The notes below the pieces were generated by a model, which saw only the letters and a list, made by a program, of their open reading frames with translations, ran no database searches and had not been told where the DNA came from. Positions 54,527 to 63,530 of a stretch of DNA of 64,000 nt are shown here, piece after piece. Origin of the DNA: Brevinema_A sp051647535 (GTDB taxonomy: Bacteria > Spirochaetota > Brevinematia > Brevinematales > Brevinemataceae); the NCBI GenBank assembly GCA_051647535.1, contig JBOFEA010000025.1, forward strand, positions 56,466-120,465, written 5' to 3'. How positions within the stretch are numbered: position 1 is the first letter of the stretch; every line of letters starts with the position of its first letter. The position numbers were made by a program, and so were the translations under genes.

Positions 54527-55351
54527 TTATAATTTAGAAATTTTATTATAAACCTGATCATACTTATAGAGAATATAAATTCCTACAATACATAAAATTA
54601 AACTAAAAATAAATAAATATATTAAAGACATTATAGGAGGAGCCATTCCATATGCAAAAATATTCCTAAAACTCATTGTTAACACAGCCATAGGATTGAG
54701 TTTCATTAGTTTATGCATCCAATGTGAAGAAATGTTATTCATATCATAAAAAATAGGAGTTGAGAACATACCTAAGGTGACAATATGAGGAATAATATTA
54801 ACAAAATCATACATAAATACCTGGATATGAGCACCGATCATAGCAAAACCAAAAGTCAAAAGCACAAGAATAAGTATCAAAAAAGGAGTATAAAGAAGGT
54901 ATAACGTAATGGGAACTTGAGACAGCAACATCAGCACAAAAAGAATGAATAACGAAAAAAAGAACGGTGTAAGACCTGAAATACATAACGATAAAGGAAA
55001 AATAAATTTGGGAACATAAGTATCTCTAGTAATAGAAATATTAGACACAATAGACATCACCGACTGCTGAACCATCATAGAAAAATATCGCCATACAAGC
55101 ATAGCAGAAAAAAAGAACACAGGATACCCTTGCTCTCTCTGCTGAAAAGCAACCCTAACTAAAATAATATAAATCGCCATATTTAATAGAGGATCCAAAA
55201 ACCACCAAATATATCCTAAAGCGGTATTTGAAATATTTGCTGTTTTTAAAGCTTGAATATAACAAAAAAGATAATTAAAATACCTTTTTAATTCTTTAGC
55301 AAAACGTTCCAATACGGTAATTAAATTCAACGGTTTAGGTTGCAACATACA
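54527..55351 (-). CDS. Polysaccharide export ABC permease (TagG/Wzm type)
   Basis: About 274 residues, six membrane helices of the ABC-2 type, with ALGYIWWFLDPLLNMAIYII and VTLGMFSTPIFYD, LNPMAVLTMSFRNIF. The ATG at 55351 has GAGGT five bases upstream; a longer frame overlapping the GH57 gene lacks a site. Confidence 0.92.
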   Translation of the reverse strand, partial: CMLQPKPLNLITVLERFAKELKRYFNYLFCYIQALKTANISNTALGYIWWFLDPLLNMAIYIILVRVAFQQREQGYPVFFFSAMLVWRYFSMMVQQSVMSIVSNISITRDTYVPKFIFPLSLCISGLTPFFFSLFILFVLMLLSQVPITLYLLYTPFLILILVLLTFGFAMIGAHIQVFMYDFVNIIPHIVTLGMFSTPIFYDMNNISSHWMHKLMKLNPMAVLTMSFRNIFAYGMAPPIMSLIYLFIFSLILCIVGIYILYKYDQVYNKISKL

Positions 55352-55388
55352 TACCTCGGTATTTCTGAAATACTTAATTTTAGATTTA

Positions 55389-56861
55389 TTATACTGTATT
55401 TTTTGAATTTTGTAAATATTTTTTAATATCAAATATATTTATTGTAGAATCAGTAGTTTGAGAACAAAAATTTTTTATATTGCCAGTTATCATTTTTTCT
55501 GCGAGTTTGGAAAAGCTACCATACGTAGTCAAAAAAGTCCAATCAGATGCTTGAGCAAGAAAAAGAGAAATGACATCAGGAAAACGTGATATAATCTCTA
55601 ATTCATTAAGAGTATCAAAAGATGAAATAAGATTTTCAGCTTTGTTGCTGGAAGAAAAAATTTGCTGCCAAAGAGAAATGGTTTTTTGATTAAGCCAAGA
55701 TTCGGAATTTCCGTTTCTGCCCCAGGTAGAAAGATGTGGAGGCATGGTAATTTGAGATTTGGGAAAATTATTAAGCAAAAAATCCGGAGCTGTTTCGCCT
55801 ATTTTTTTGAACAACAAATAAAGAAAATCAATTCCCTCTTTCCACCAATGACCAAACAGTTCCATATCAAACAACAAGGTTGTAAACGTTGACTCGGAAT
55901 ATGAATTTGTGAATAAATATTCTGAAAAATTCAAAGCATCTTTATTTAGCTGACTAAAAGCATCAGAATAACGATACAATATTTTATTTTCATTTCCGGT
56001 GACAGCACGAAGCGAAATACCGCTCTTTAAAAAACCTGATTTATTAAGAATAGATTGAGCATTAGGTGTTTCATCAATTAAATCGGAATAAAATTCGCGG
56101 TATACGGGATGAGAAGGAAATCCGTTTGAAGAAGACCAAATTTTCATTGTTGAATCATAATCCCTGACAGCATAAGAAACGTCATCGAATCCAAAAATCT
56201 TCCCTGTACCGTATTTAATATATTCAGACTGTATAACTCCAGGATCAGCAAAAAAGTATGTTATTCTGTTTTTTCTCAACAATTCGGGCAGATTTTCAAA
56301 AACTCCGCACTCCGGACTCCAAAATCCTTTTACCTGACCAAAATGGTATTCTGAAATCTTCTTACCTAATGAAATTTGAAGATGCATCAACTGAGGAAAA
56401 TCAACAAAAAGAGGAAGATACGGATGTGAAAAAGTACCGGTTAAGATTTCCAGCATTCCTTTTTCTTTGAATTTACGAAATCCAGAAATAATATCTTCAT
56501 TTAAAAAAGTATAATAATATTTTTCTAATCTCTTTAATTCGGATAAATCCCTACGGAGTATAGAATTTTTGGATTCATCACCCGTATCTAAAGAAAGAAG
56601 TTCATTTCTTATTTGGAGATACTGTTTAAATTTTATTTTAAAATATTCCGTATCTAATTGCAACAACAGAATCGGTGACAAATTCAAAAAAATACGCACC
56701 GGAATTTTTTCTCGATCACATCGGTCAAGCATATTAAGAAAAGGAAGGTATGAATGAAGAACCGCTTCAAAGAGCCAAAATTCCGCTTCACTCCCCAGTA
56801 CATAAGGCATATGAGCATGAAGAACAAACATCAAATTACCAAAAATATTTTTTTTACCCAT
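55389..56861 (-). CDS. GH57 family glycoside hydrolase / branching enzyme-like
   Basis: About 490 residues. The start FVLHAHMPYVLGSEAEFWLFEA, the nucleophile motif KGFWSPECGVF and the acid motif LLFDMELFGHWWKEG belong to GH57 alpha-glucan enzymes of the DUF1957 group. The C-terminal helical domain (SWLNQKTISLWQQIF, FLAQASDWTFL) fits branching enzymes. No glycogen genes are near; it heads the export cluster. ATG at 56861 with AGGAC upstream. Confidence 0.9.
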   Translation of the reverse strand: MGKKNIFGNLMFVLHAHMPYVLGSEAEFWLFEAVLHSYLPFLNMLDRCDREKIPVRIFLNLSPILLLQLDTEYFKIKFKQYLQIRNELLSLDTGDESKNSILRRDLSELKRLEKYYYTFLNEDIISGFRKFKEKGMLEILTGTFSHPYLPLFVDFPQLMHLQISLGKKISEYHFGQVKGFWSPECGVFENLPELLRKNRITYFFADPGVIQSEYIKYGTGKIFGFDDVSYAVRDYDSTMKIWSSSNGFPSHPVYREFYSDLIDETPNAQSILNKSGFLKSGISLRAVTGNENKILYRYSDAFSQLNKDALNFSEYLFTNSYSESTFTTLLFDMELFGHWWKEGIDFLYLLFKKIGETAPDFLLNNFPKSQITMPPHLSTWGRNGNSESWLNQKTISLWQQIFSSSNKAENLISSFDTLNELEIISRFPDVISLFLAQASDWTFLTTYGSFSKLAEKMITGNIKNFCSQTTDSTINIFDIKKYLQNSKNTV

Positions 56862-57068
56862 TTTACACAGTCCTAATTCTTGTATTTCATAATAAAATAA
56901 GTTATAATATGATAAGTATCTAATTAACGGCAGTATACTCAAATTCATTAGTATATAAAAACACTGTTTCCATAAGCGGTAAACCGAATTTAATTAAAAA
57001 TCCGGCAGACGTATTTTTCTACTTTGTTTATAATATGATAATTATTTCAATAGATAAAGGAAAACAAT

Positions 57069-57395
57069 ATGATCAACAAAATACATCAAAATGATTCCTC
57101 ACGATGTATCTCGGAAAAAGAATTTTTTGCTCTAAACATGAAAGATGTATATATTATTGATGTACGCCATGCTTTTGAAACAACATCAGGATGCTTAGAA
57201 AACGCACACAACATTCCGTTTATCGATATTGGAACAAAAGAACTGCCAAAAGACAAAATTATACTAACATATTGTAATTACGGTAACAGAGCAGGACAAG
57301 CGGCTCTCCAGCTGTACAACAAAGGATACAATGCTTACAATTTGGGAGGATATGCGTTATTTTCAAAAAAATTAATTGACCGGTGCAGAAAATAA
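57069..57395 (+). CDS. Rhodanese-domain protein
   Basis: 108 residues, one rhodanese domain with YIIDVRHAFETTSGCLENA, NIPF and the active loop YCNYGNRAGQAA (Cys present). Handles sulfane sulfur in the cytoplasm; no signal peptide. AAAGGA precedes the ATG; TATAAT at 57029-57034 may be its -10. rpiB follows 21 bp on. Confidence 0.92.
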   Translation: MINKIHQNDSSRCISEKEFFALNMKDVYIIDVRHAFETTSGCLENAHNIPFIDIGTKELPKDKIILTYCNYGNRAGQAALQLYNKGYNAYNLGGYALFSKKLIDRCRK

Positions 57396-57416
57396 CCTTA
57401 ACTTTAGAGGAAAACA

Positions 57417-57893
57417 ATGATAAAAAAAATAGCATTAGGATGCGATCACGGCGGATATGAATTAAAAGAAAAATTAAAATCTTGGCTCGAAAAAAACAAT
57501 TATCAGGTTGAAGATTTTGGAACGTTTTCAGAAGAAAGCGTAGATTATACAGATTTTATATACCCTGCATCCAAAAGTGTTGCTATGCATAATAACGATG
57601 CGGCAATAGTACTCTGCGGAACAGGATTGGGAGCTGCATATACAGCAAACAAAGTACATGGAATCCGAGCAGCTCTATGCCAAGATGAATTTTCAGCAAG
57701 ATTATCCCGTCTTCATAACAATGCAAATGTATTAGTTCTTGGCGGAAGAATTTTAGCATACGAAAGAGCGTTAAGTATATTGGAAACATGGTTGGAAGCA
57801 CCTTTCGAAGGCGGACGCCATCAACAAAGAATCGATAAAATTTCACAAATTGAAAAAAAAGAAAATTCGCTGGATGACTCATTATTTGAATAA
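57417..57893 (+). CDS. rpiB: Ribose-5-phosphate isomerase B
   Basis: 158 residues. Interconverts ribose 5-phosphate and ribulose 5-phosphate. Seen: IALGCDHGGYELKEKLKSWL, VDYTDFIYPAS, the active cysteine in VLCGTGLGAAYTANK, and RLHNNANVLVLGGRI. AGAGG before the ATG. Confidence 0.96.
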   Translation: MIKKIALGCDHGGYELKEKLKSWLEKNNYQVEDFGTFSEESVDYTDFIYPASKSVAMHNNDAAIVLCGTGLGAAYTANKVHGIRAALCQDEFSARLSRLHNNANVLVLGGRILAYERALSILETWLEAPFEGGRHQQRIDKISQIEKKENSLDDSLFE

Positions 57894-57946
57894 TTAATTT
57901 ACAAAATTTTGCAATGTTTTTAAAATATTACGAGGTATTTCGTTTC

Positions 57947-58360
57947 ATGAAAAAAAATCCCACTCTGTATCTTGAACTTCTTTTTCCAAATAAAAGCAAA
58001 GAAATGGTATGGAAAGAACTATTTTCCCATAAACAAATCAAACATCTTTTTTCTTACGAAAATCAAATATCTTTTACAGAAGATCAGCATGGACAAATGT
58101 GTTGGAAAATTTATTTCTTCAAATCCATTAAAGGAAAATATTCCGTAATTGCATACCAAGAAAATTCACATTTGTTAGTTGATATTGCAAGTCGCAACTT
58201 TCAATCAACAATATTACTGACATTAGTAGAAAATACAGCAGGAACAATTCTCCGCTTAGACCAAAGAAGTTTCAACGGTAGATTGAAAAATGCTCATATA
58301 AGATCGTTTGAACGATTTTGGAAAAAATTATTCGACTCCTTAGCAAAACTTAACAAATAA
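57947..58360 (+). CDS. Unknown small cytoplasmic protein
   Basis: About 137 residues from the ATG at 57947 (CGAGGT upstream), 53 bp after rpiB. Alternating strands and a C-terminal helix (HIRSFERFWKKLFDSLAKL) look like a START/SRPBCC barrel, but no firm match is possible by eye. Basic overall. Confidence 0.55.
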   Translation: MKKNPTLYLELLFPNKSKEMVWKELFSHKQIKHLFSYENQISFTEDQHGQMCWKIYFFKSIKGKYSVIAYQENSHLLVDIASRNFQSTILLTLVENTAGTILRLDQRSFNGRLKNAHIRSFERFWKKLFDSLAKLNK

Positions 58361-58485
58361 CTAATTTATTTAAATTAATCGATATTTTCGGCAGTATTTT
58401 ATATTTCAACAGCATTTTATTATATAATATTAAAAAAATCCGATAATTATACTAATAATAATTTATACCGATCGTGGAGAAAATT

Positions 58486-60480
58486 GTGAAAAGAATATTA
58501 TTTATAATGTTGCTTATGCCTTATATGATACACAGCCAAAGAGTTCAACTATCAAGTCTTCCCGGAGATGACAAAGGAATGGATATTAATGATATGCTGA
58601 ACCAAATTATGGCTCCGCATTATCAAGAAGTAACCAATCTTCAAAACAAACGGCGGGACAAAGAACTGGAAATTCAGTTATGGCAGGAACTACGCAGTAA
58701 TATTAACAATTTTGAACAAATAAATCGCTATATTTTCGGATACGAATCAGCATTCCGAACCTTAACTAATGACAATTCAGATCCGAGTTCTCTTCAAATA
58801 AGTACGGAAAGAAGTGCCAAACATGGTAGCCATATTGTAAATATCAAACAACTAGCCCAAGCAGATTCTTTTTCTTCCGAAGCTTATCCCATTAGTGAAG
58901 AAATCAAGCAGGGTGTTTTTTCCGTAACAATGGATCAGCAAACTTCTACAATCAATTTCACAGGCGGAACAATTCAAACTCTTTCAGATATGATGAGAAA
59001 AGAATTATCTAACATTGCTGATATTAGTTTGATAAACACGTCATCAGAAAACAAAACCCTTATTATTAAAGGCAAAAAAGAAGGTAAAGCAAGCAGTTTA
59101 AAATTTAGCGGTGATTTATCCCCTCTTTTTCAGATAAATATGTTAACAACGAATTCTTCAGTCCCTCCGGTAAAACTATCATGGAATACTCAAACAAACA
59201 GCATCAGTATATCAAACAGCTCTATTGAATTAACTACAAACATTATGATAAAACCAGATACCTCATTATCTTTTGTTGCAAAAATTCAAAAAATCAGCAA
59301 CAATGTCCAAGAAGAAAAAATTCAAGAAACTGCATTAACAGAATTGAATATTGGAGAATTAGGACAAATTTCAAATAATCAAATCCAACTACCAGGAACA
59401 TCTCCCATCTTTCATGATATAAATACCCAACCTGTTCAATCCGAGCCAAAAGAACCGGAGCAAACTATCAAATTTTTATTTGACGACGGTAGTATTAAAC
59501 AATTTCCTTTACAACAAAAAAACTATTATGAATCATTAAAAGATATGGAAGGAAAATCGATAAAACAAATCCAAGTGACTGCTGAACAAGCTGTTGCCGA
59601 TATCTCCGATATTACATTAACATCAGCCTCTCCCAACGGAACAGCAAAACCAAGCCAATTTATCAGCCAAGCCCAAAATGCCTTATTTTTATTAAACGGT
59701 GTGCATGTCGAACGTCCTGAAAATTCATTTTCGGATTTATTAGACGGCGTCACAATGACATTATTAAGAAATTCAGAGAAAAATATTCATATTACGATAA
59801 AACCGGATAAGGATTTGGTTAAAGATACGATCATTCAATGGGTACTGGCATACAACAATGTTATGACAGAATTATACACATTAGGCACCGCACCTATAGA
59901 AAAAATAGGCAGATTAAAACCCCTGCACCAGCGTGAAAAAGACGGCAGCGATTTAAAAGAAGCAGCATTTCTAGGAAATCCAATGCTGTCAAGTTTTCGA
60001 GATCGAATGCGAAGACTAACAGGAAGTCAGCATAATTCCACTCCTAATCAGTTAGGAGTGCTTGATCAAATCGGAATTTTTGTGAAACGCAGACAGTCAG
60101 CCGCTATGGATCCTGAAGTTCTCAAAAAAGGAACCTTAACATTAGAAACATCAGAATTAGACAAACAGCTTGAAAGCAATTTTGATCAAGTTTATCGGCT
60201 TTTTGTATCAGAAAGCGGTTCAGACACAACAGCAGTTAGAGGAGCAGCCGTTTGTTCAATAGAAATTCTTAAAACAATGACTGGTGGAAGTGGTTACTTA
60301 CCAAGAATAGAAAAAGAAAGCGGAAACGAAATAAAAAATATTACCGGAAAAATATCCAAAAAAGAAGATGAAATTACCCGTATAGAATCCAATGAACGTA
60401 AGTCATTGTTACAAATGAACCAAGCTATTGCAGCAGGAAAAGCTCAAAATGAATCTATGCGGCAACGATTCGGCAACTAA
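58486..60480 (+). CDS. FliD-like flagellar cap protein with signal peptide
   Basis: About 664 residues. The FliD N-domain is recognisable (VQLSSLPGDDKGMDINDMLN, then KHGSHIVNIKQLAQADSF) as is the C-domain (VQWVLAYNNVMTELY-like, SELDKQLESNFDQVYRLF, coiled-coil end). The start is a GTG at 58486 with GGAG seven bases upstream; it gives MKRILFIMLLMPYMIHSQ, a clear Sec signal peptide. Normal FliD has none and leaves through the flagellar channel. CCGATAA at 58440-58446 could be part of a sigma-28 promoter but no good -35 is seen. Confidence 0.85.
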   Translation: MKRILFIMLLMPYMIHSQRVQLSSLPGDDKGMDINDMLNQIMAPHYQEVTNLQNKRRDKELEIQLWQELRSNINNFEQINRYIFGYESAFRTLTNDNSDPSSLQISTERSAKHGSHIVNIKQLAQADSFSSEAYPISEEIKQGVFSVTMDQQTSTINFTGGTIQTLSDMMRKELSNIADISLINTSSENKTLIIKGKKEGKASSLKFSGDLSPLFQINMLTTNSSVPPVKLSWNTQTNSISISNSSIELTTNIMIKPDTSLSFVAKIQKISNNVQEEKIQETALTELNIGELGQISNNQIQLPGTSPIFHDINTQPVQSEPKEPEQTIKFLFDDGSIKQFPLQQKNYYESLKDMEGKSIKQIQVTAEQAVADISDITLTSASPNGTAKPSQFISQAQNALFLLNGVHVERPENSFSDLLDGVTMTLLRNSEKNIHITIKPDKDLVKDTIIQWVLAYNNVMTELYTLGTAPIEKIGRLKPLHQREKDGSDLKEAAFLGNPMLSSFRDRMRRLTGSQHNSTPNQLGVLDQIGIFVKRRQSAAMDPEVLKKGTLTLETSELDKQLESNFDQVYRLFVSESGSDTTAVRGAAVCSIEILKTMTGGSGYLPRIEKESGNEIKNITGKISKKEDEITRIESNERKSLLQMNQAIAAGKAQNESMRQRFGN

Positions 60481-60554
60481 GAAAAAGATTGACAAATCAA
60501 TAATAATGAGATACTATTTTTTTACTATATTTATTATTTCATGAGGAATATATT

Positions 60555-61535
60555 ATGCAATATAAAAAATTAGGAAAGACAGGTTTAGAAATAAGCAGTA
60601 TTGGTTTAGGCAATTGGATCACGTTCGGTAGCGTTATCGATAAAGAAACAACATTTGAAATTATTGATAAAGCATATGAATCAGGAATTAATTTATTTGA
60701 CTGCATTCATACCCACAATAATTCACAAGCTGATAAAATATTTGGAGAATCGTTAGGAAGATATCCTCGAGAATCTATCATTCTATCAGCTAAACCGGGA
60801 TGTAAAAGCTCAAGACCTACTCCACCTAATCACTCCGGATTATCGAAAAAATTTCTTTATACCCAACTTAATACTTTATTAACAAATCTAAATGTTGATT
60901 ATATTGATATTTTCAGCTGTTATTGTTTTGATAATTTGACTGATCTGTATGAAACTATGAGAATAATGGATGATTTTATACGGCAGGGAAAAATACTATA
61001 TATAGGTGTAAGCGAATGGACTGCAAGCCAAATTATCGAAGGTCTTAAAATCCAAGATCAATATTTATTGGATCGTATAGTTGTCACTTTTCCAACATAT
61101 AATTTGATCAACAGATCTATAGAAAAAGAAGTTGTTCAAAATTGTATTAATAACAAAATAGGAATTATTTCCATCCACCCTCTTGCTCAAGGCTTTCTTA
61201 CAGGAAAATACCGTAAAGGAAATGCTATTCCAAAAGATTCAAGAGCAGCAAACGAAAGTATTAATTCAAATATTTCATCTTATATGACTCCGGAAAATTT
61301 TGATAAAATCGAAAAATTTATTGCTGTTGCTAATAAAAAAGAATGTTCTCCAGCTCAATTAGCAATAACATGGCAGCTCACAAAACCAGGAATAGATTCG
61401 ATTATTATGGGAGCAACAAAAATAAGCCATATAGAAGAAAACATTGCAGCATTAGATATTAAACTTTCAGAAGAAGAAATAATTGAGATTGAAAATATTT
61501 TTGAAAATAATATTGACAAATATTCTCAACTATAA
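60555..61535 (+). CDS. Aldo/keto reductase-like protein, altered active site
   Basis: 326 residues, (beta/alpha)8 barrel of the Kv-beta/YghZ group: KKLGKTGLEISSIGLGNW, LSAKPG, GKILYIGVSEWTASQI, HPLAQGFLTGKY, and IIMGATKISHIEEN for NADPH. Of the D-Y-K-H tetrad, Asp49 and Lys80 remain, but Tyr is His54 (FDCIHTH) and His is Tyr123 (IFSCYCFD). Activity may be lost or changed. Its stop codon lies in the promoter of rimP. TTGACA-like sequence precedes it at about 60490. Confidence 0.85.
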   Translation: MQYKKLGKTGLEISSIGLGNWITFGSVIDKETTFEIIDKAYESGINLFDCIHTHNNSQADKIFGESLGRYPRESIILSAKPGCKSSRPTPPNHSGLSKKFLYTQLNTLLTNLNVDYIDIFSCYCFDNLTDLYETMRIMDDFIRQGKILYIGVSEWTASQIIEGLKIQDQYLLDRIVVTFPTYNLINRSIEKEVVQNCINNKIGIISIHPLAQGFLTGKYRKGNAIPKDSRAANESINSNISSYMTPENFDKIEKFIAVANKKECSPAQLAITWQLTKPGIDSIIMGATKISHIEENIAALDIKLSEEEIIEIENIFENNIDKYSQL

Positions 61536-61541
61536 TATAAT
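61513..61541 (+). promoter_or_regulatory. Consensus promoter of the rimP-nusA-infB operon
   Basis: TTGACA, 17 bp, TATAAT, lying within the last codons and stop of the aldo/keto reductase gene. Confidence 0.9.
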
Positions 61542-61553
61542 AAGGTTGATATA

Positions 61554-61580
61554 GGGAGCTTAAAAGCTCCTTATTTTATT
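61554..61580 (+). terminator. Hairpin at the start of the rimP leader
   Basis: GGAGCT and AGCTCC arms with a four-base loop, then TTATTTTATT. It could end the upstream gene, or act in the rimP leader as an attenuator, since it begins about six bases after the predicted start. Confidence 0.55.
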
Positions 61581-61598
61581 AATTTATTAAGGATTATT

Positions 61599-62111
61599 AT
61601 GACTCACTTGGATATTATCGAATCGGTAAAAGATTGGATAGCTACATTAAAATATACCGTATTGGAATGTTCCCTTACCAAATCAAACAATAAACACATT
61701 TTAAAGATCGTTATTTTTAACCCCGAAAAACCTATCAACTCCGAAGATTGTGCTTCAGCAGCAGAAATTATTTCCCGACGACTGGATATAGAAGATTTTT
61801 TTGCAGAACCTTATGATTTAATTGTTGAATCTCCAGGAGTAGAACGAGAAATCAAATCACCTGCCGAATATCAGTATTTTATTGGTAAAGAATTTAAAAT
61901 CTTCCCTGATGAACATGTTTCAACTATTTTAACAAAAGATAATTTCTTTATTGCTGAGTTGATTAGTATAGATGGTGAACAGTTGATTTTTCAAAATAAC
62001 AAAGAAAAGTTCAAAATTACAATCAACGAAATAAAAAAAGCAAAACTACATTGTGATTATTCAAAAATTTTTAACTCAAATAAAAAAAATAAAAATTTAG
62101 GGAGGAACTAA
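61599..62111 (+). CDS. rimP: Ribosome maturation factor RimP
   Basis: 170 residues, needed for 30S assembly. Seen: LKIVIFNPEKPINSEDC, AAEIISRRLDIEDF and YDLIVESPGVEREIKSPAEY. First gene of the conserved rimP-nusA-infB operon; AAGGAT before the ATG. Overlaps nusA as TAATG. Confidence 0.95.
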   Translation: MTHLDIIESVKDWIATLKYTVLECSLTKSNNKHILKIVIFNPEKPINSEDCASAAEIISRRLDIEDFFAEPYDLIVESPGVEREIKSPAEYQYFIGKEFKIFPDEHVSTILTKDNFFIAELISIDGEQLIFQNNKEKFKITINEIKKAKLHCDYSKIFNSNKKNKNLGRN

Positions 62112-63475
62112 TGGCTTTTCCTGATCTGATTACAGCATTCGCAAAAGATCAAGGTATTTCTGAAGACTTAGCGGAAAGTATATTAAAAGAAACATTTACA
62201 ACACTGTATAAACGAGAAAACGGGAAAGAATACGATAACTTGAAAATTGAATTCAATAATAATGGTATTTCTTTATGGCAGATAAAAACAGTAGTAAAAC
62301 CTGAAGATCTTCAAAATGATATTACCGAAATAAGTATTAACGAAGTAGAAACCCTTAAAGACAGTAATGAATCAATCACAGAAGGAAGTCAAATACATGT
62401 TCCAATTCCATCAAACCAGTTTGGAAGACAAGCTGCTCAAATAATGAAACAACTTTTGAAACAAAAAGTAATGGATATCCAAAAAGATTTGATTTATAAT
62501 GAATTTGTCGACAAAAAAGGAACTCTCTTTACAGGCAAAATTAAATCCCGTACTGACAGCAAACATGGTGGGTATTATATTTCATTAGAACCAAAAGACA
62601 CAGAAGGATTTCTACCTTATTCGGAATCACTTCCTGATGAAGTATTATCACCTGGAGACAGTGTAAAAATTTATCTTAAAGAAGTGTTGCAAAATACAAA
62701 AAAAGGCGAAAGCCAATTAATTTTTACCCGATCCAATCCGGCTATTGTACAAGAATTACTCAAATTAAACATTCCGGAAATAGCAGACGGAACTTTTGTC
62801 ATTAAAGCAGTTGCTAGAAAGCCTGGGGAAGTGACAAAAATAATTCTTCATTCATTGGTCGACAATATTGATCCTATCAGCGTAACTGTCGGAAAAGCTG
62901 GTGCAAGAATTAAACCTATTCGACAAGAATTAGGTAGTGAAAGGATCGAGATCATAAGATATACACCTAATATTAAAGAACTTATTACGAATGCTATTCA
63001 TACAAGCCGTGTATTAAAAAATCGTATTGCCGAAGTATTTAATATTGATTTGAACTATGATACTAATGAAGCTTTTATTGTTGTTGCTGACGAATTTTTA
63101 GCTCCGCTTATCGGACGTCAAGGATCCCATCAGCGTATGTTAGAAGAAATCCTTGGATGGAAAATACGTTTTAACTCGTACTCGGACTTCAAAGAAGTAT
63201 TAAAAGAAAAACAAAAAGAAGTAGATGATATTCTCGGTATTTCTGATACTCAAGATTTTGAAATTATTGAAGATGAAATGATTTCCCTTGATATGCTTCC
63301 TTTCTCACCGGAGCAAATTCAAGCATTGGAAGATGCTGGATTTAGAAGTGTGACTGAGATTGTAGAATTAACAGTAGAAGATTTAACAGCTGAAACAGGA
63401 TTAAGTTTGAGTGAAGCATTAGAAATTTGGAAAATCATTGAAGACAATATTGAGATCGAAGAAAATGAAGAATAA
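62111..63475 (+). CDS. nusA: Transcription factor NusA
   Basis: 454 residues. N-terminal RNA polymerase-binding domain (1-130), S1 domain (LFTGKIKSRTDSKHGGYYIS), two KH domains (VGKAGARIKPIRQELG and LIGRQGSHQRMLEEILGWKI), and a C-terminal helix-hairpin-helix (FSPEQIQALEDAGFRSVTEI) ending in an acidic tail. GGGAGG precedes the ATG. Confidence 0.97.
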   Translation: MAFPDLITAFAKDQGISEDLAESILKETFTTLYKRENGKEYDNLKIEFNNNGISLWQIKTVVKPEDLQNDITEISINEVETLKDSNESITEGSQIHVPIPSNQFGRQAAQIMKQLLKQKVMDIQKDLIYNEFVDKKGTLFTGKIKSRTDSKHGGYYISLEPKDTEGFLPYSESLPDEVLSPGDSVKIYLKEVLQNTKKGESQLIFTRSNPAIVQELLKLNIPEIADGTFVIKAVARKPGEVTKIILHSLVDNIDPISVTVGKAGARIKPIRQELGSERIEIIRYTPNIKELITNAIHTSRVLKNRIAEVFNIDLNYDTNEAFIVVADEFLAPLIGRQGSHQRMLEEILGWKIRFNSYSDFKEVLKEKQKEVDDILGISDTQDFEIIEDEMISLDMLPFSPEQIQALEDAGFRSVTEIVELTVEDLTAETGLSLSEALEIWKIIEDNIEIEENEE

Positions 63476-63530
63476 TAAAAGTTGAATGTTTAATCAAAAA
63501 TTGACATACGATTTAAGAAAAGGAGACAAT

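Noticed and set aside
58430..58450. Sigma-28 promoter before the FliD-like gene
   Set aside because: CCGATAA is present but no TAAA element at the right distance.
61554..61580. Firm terminator of the aldo/keto reductase gene
   Set aside because: Stem is short and the T-run is interrupted; it also lies inside the next transcript, so it was kept only as a weak call.
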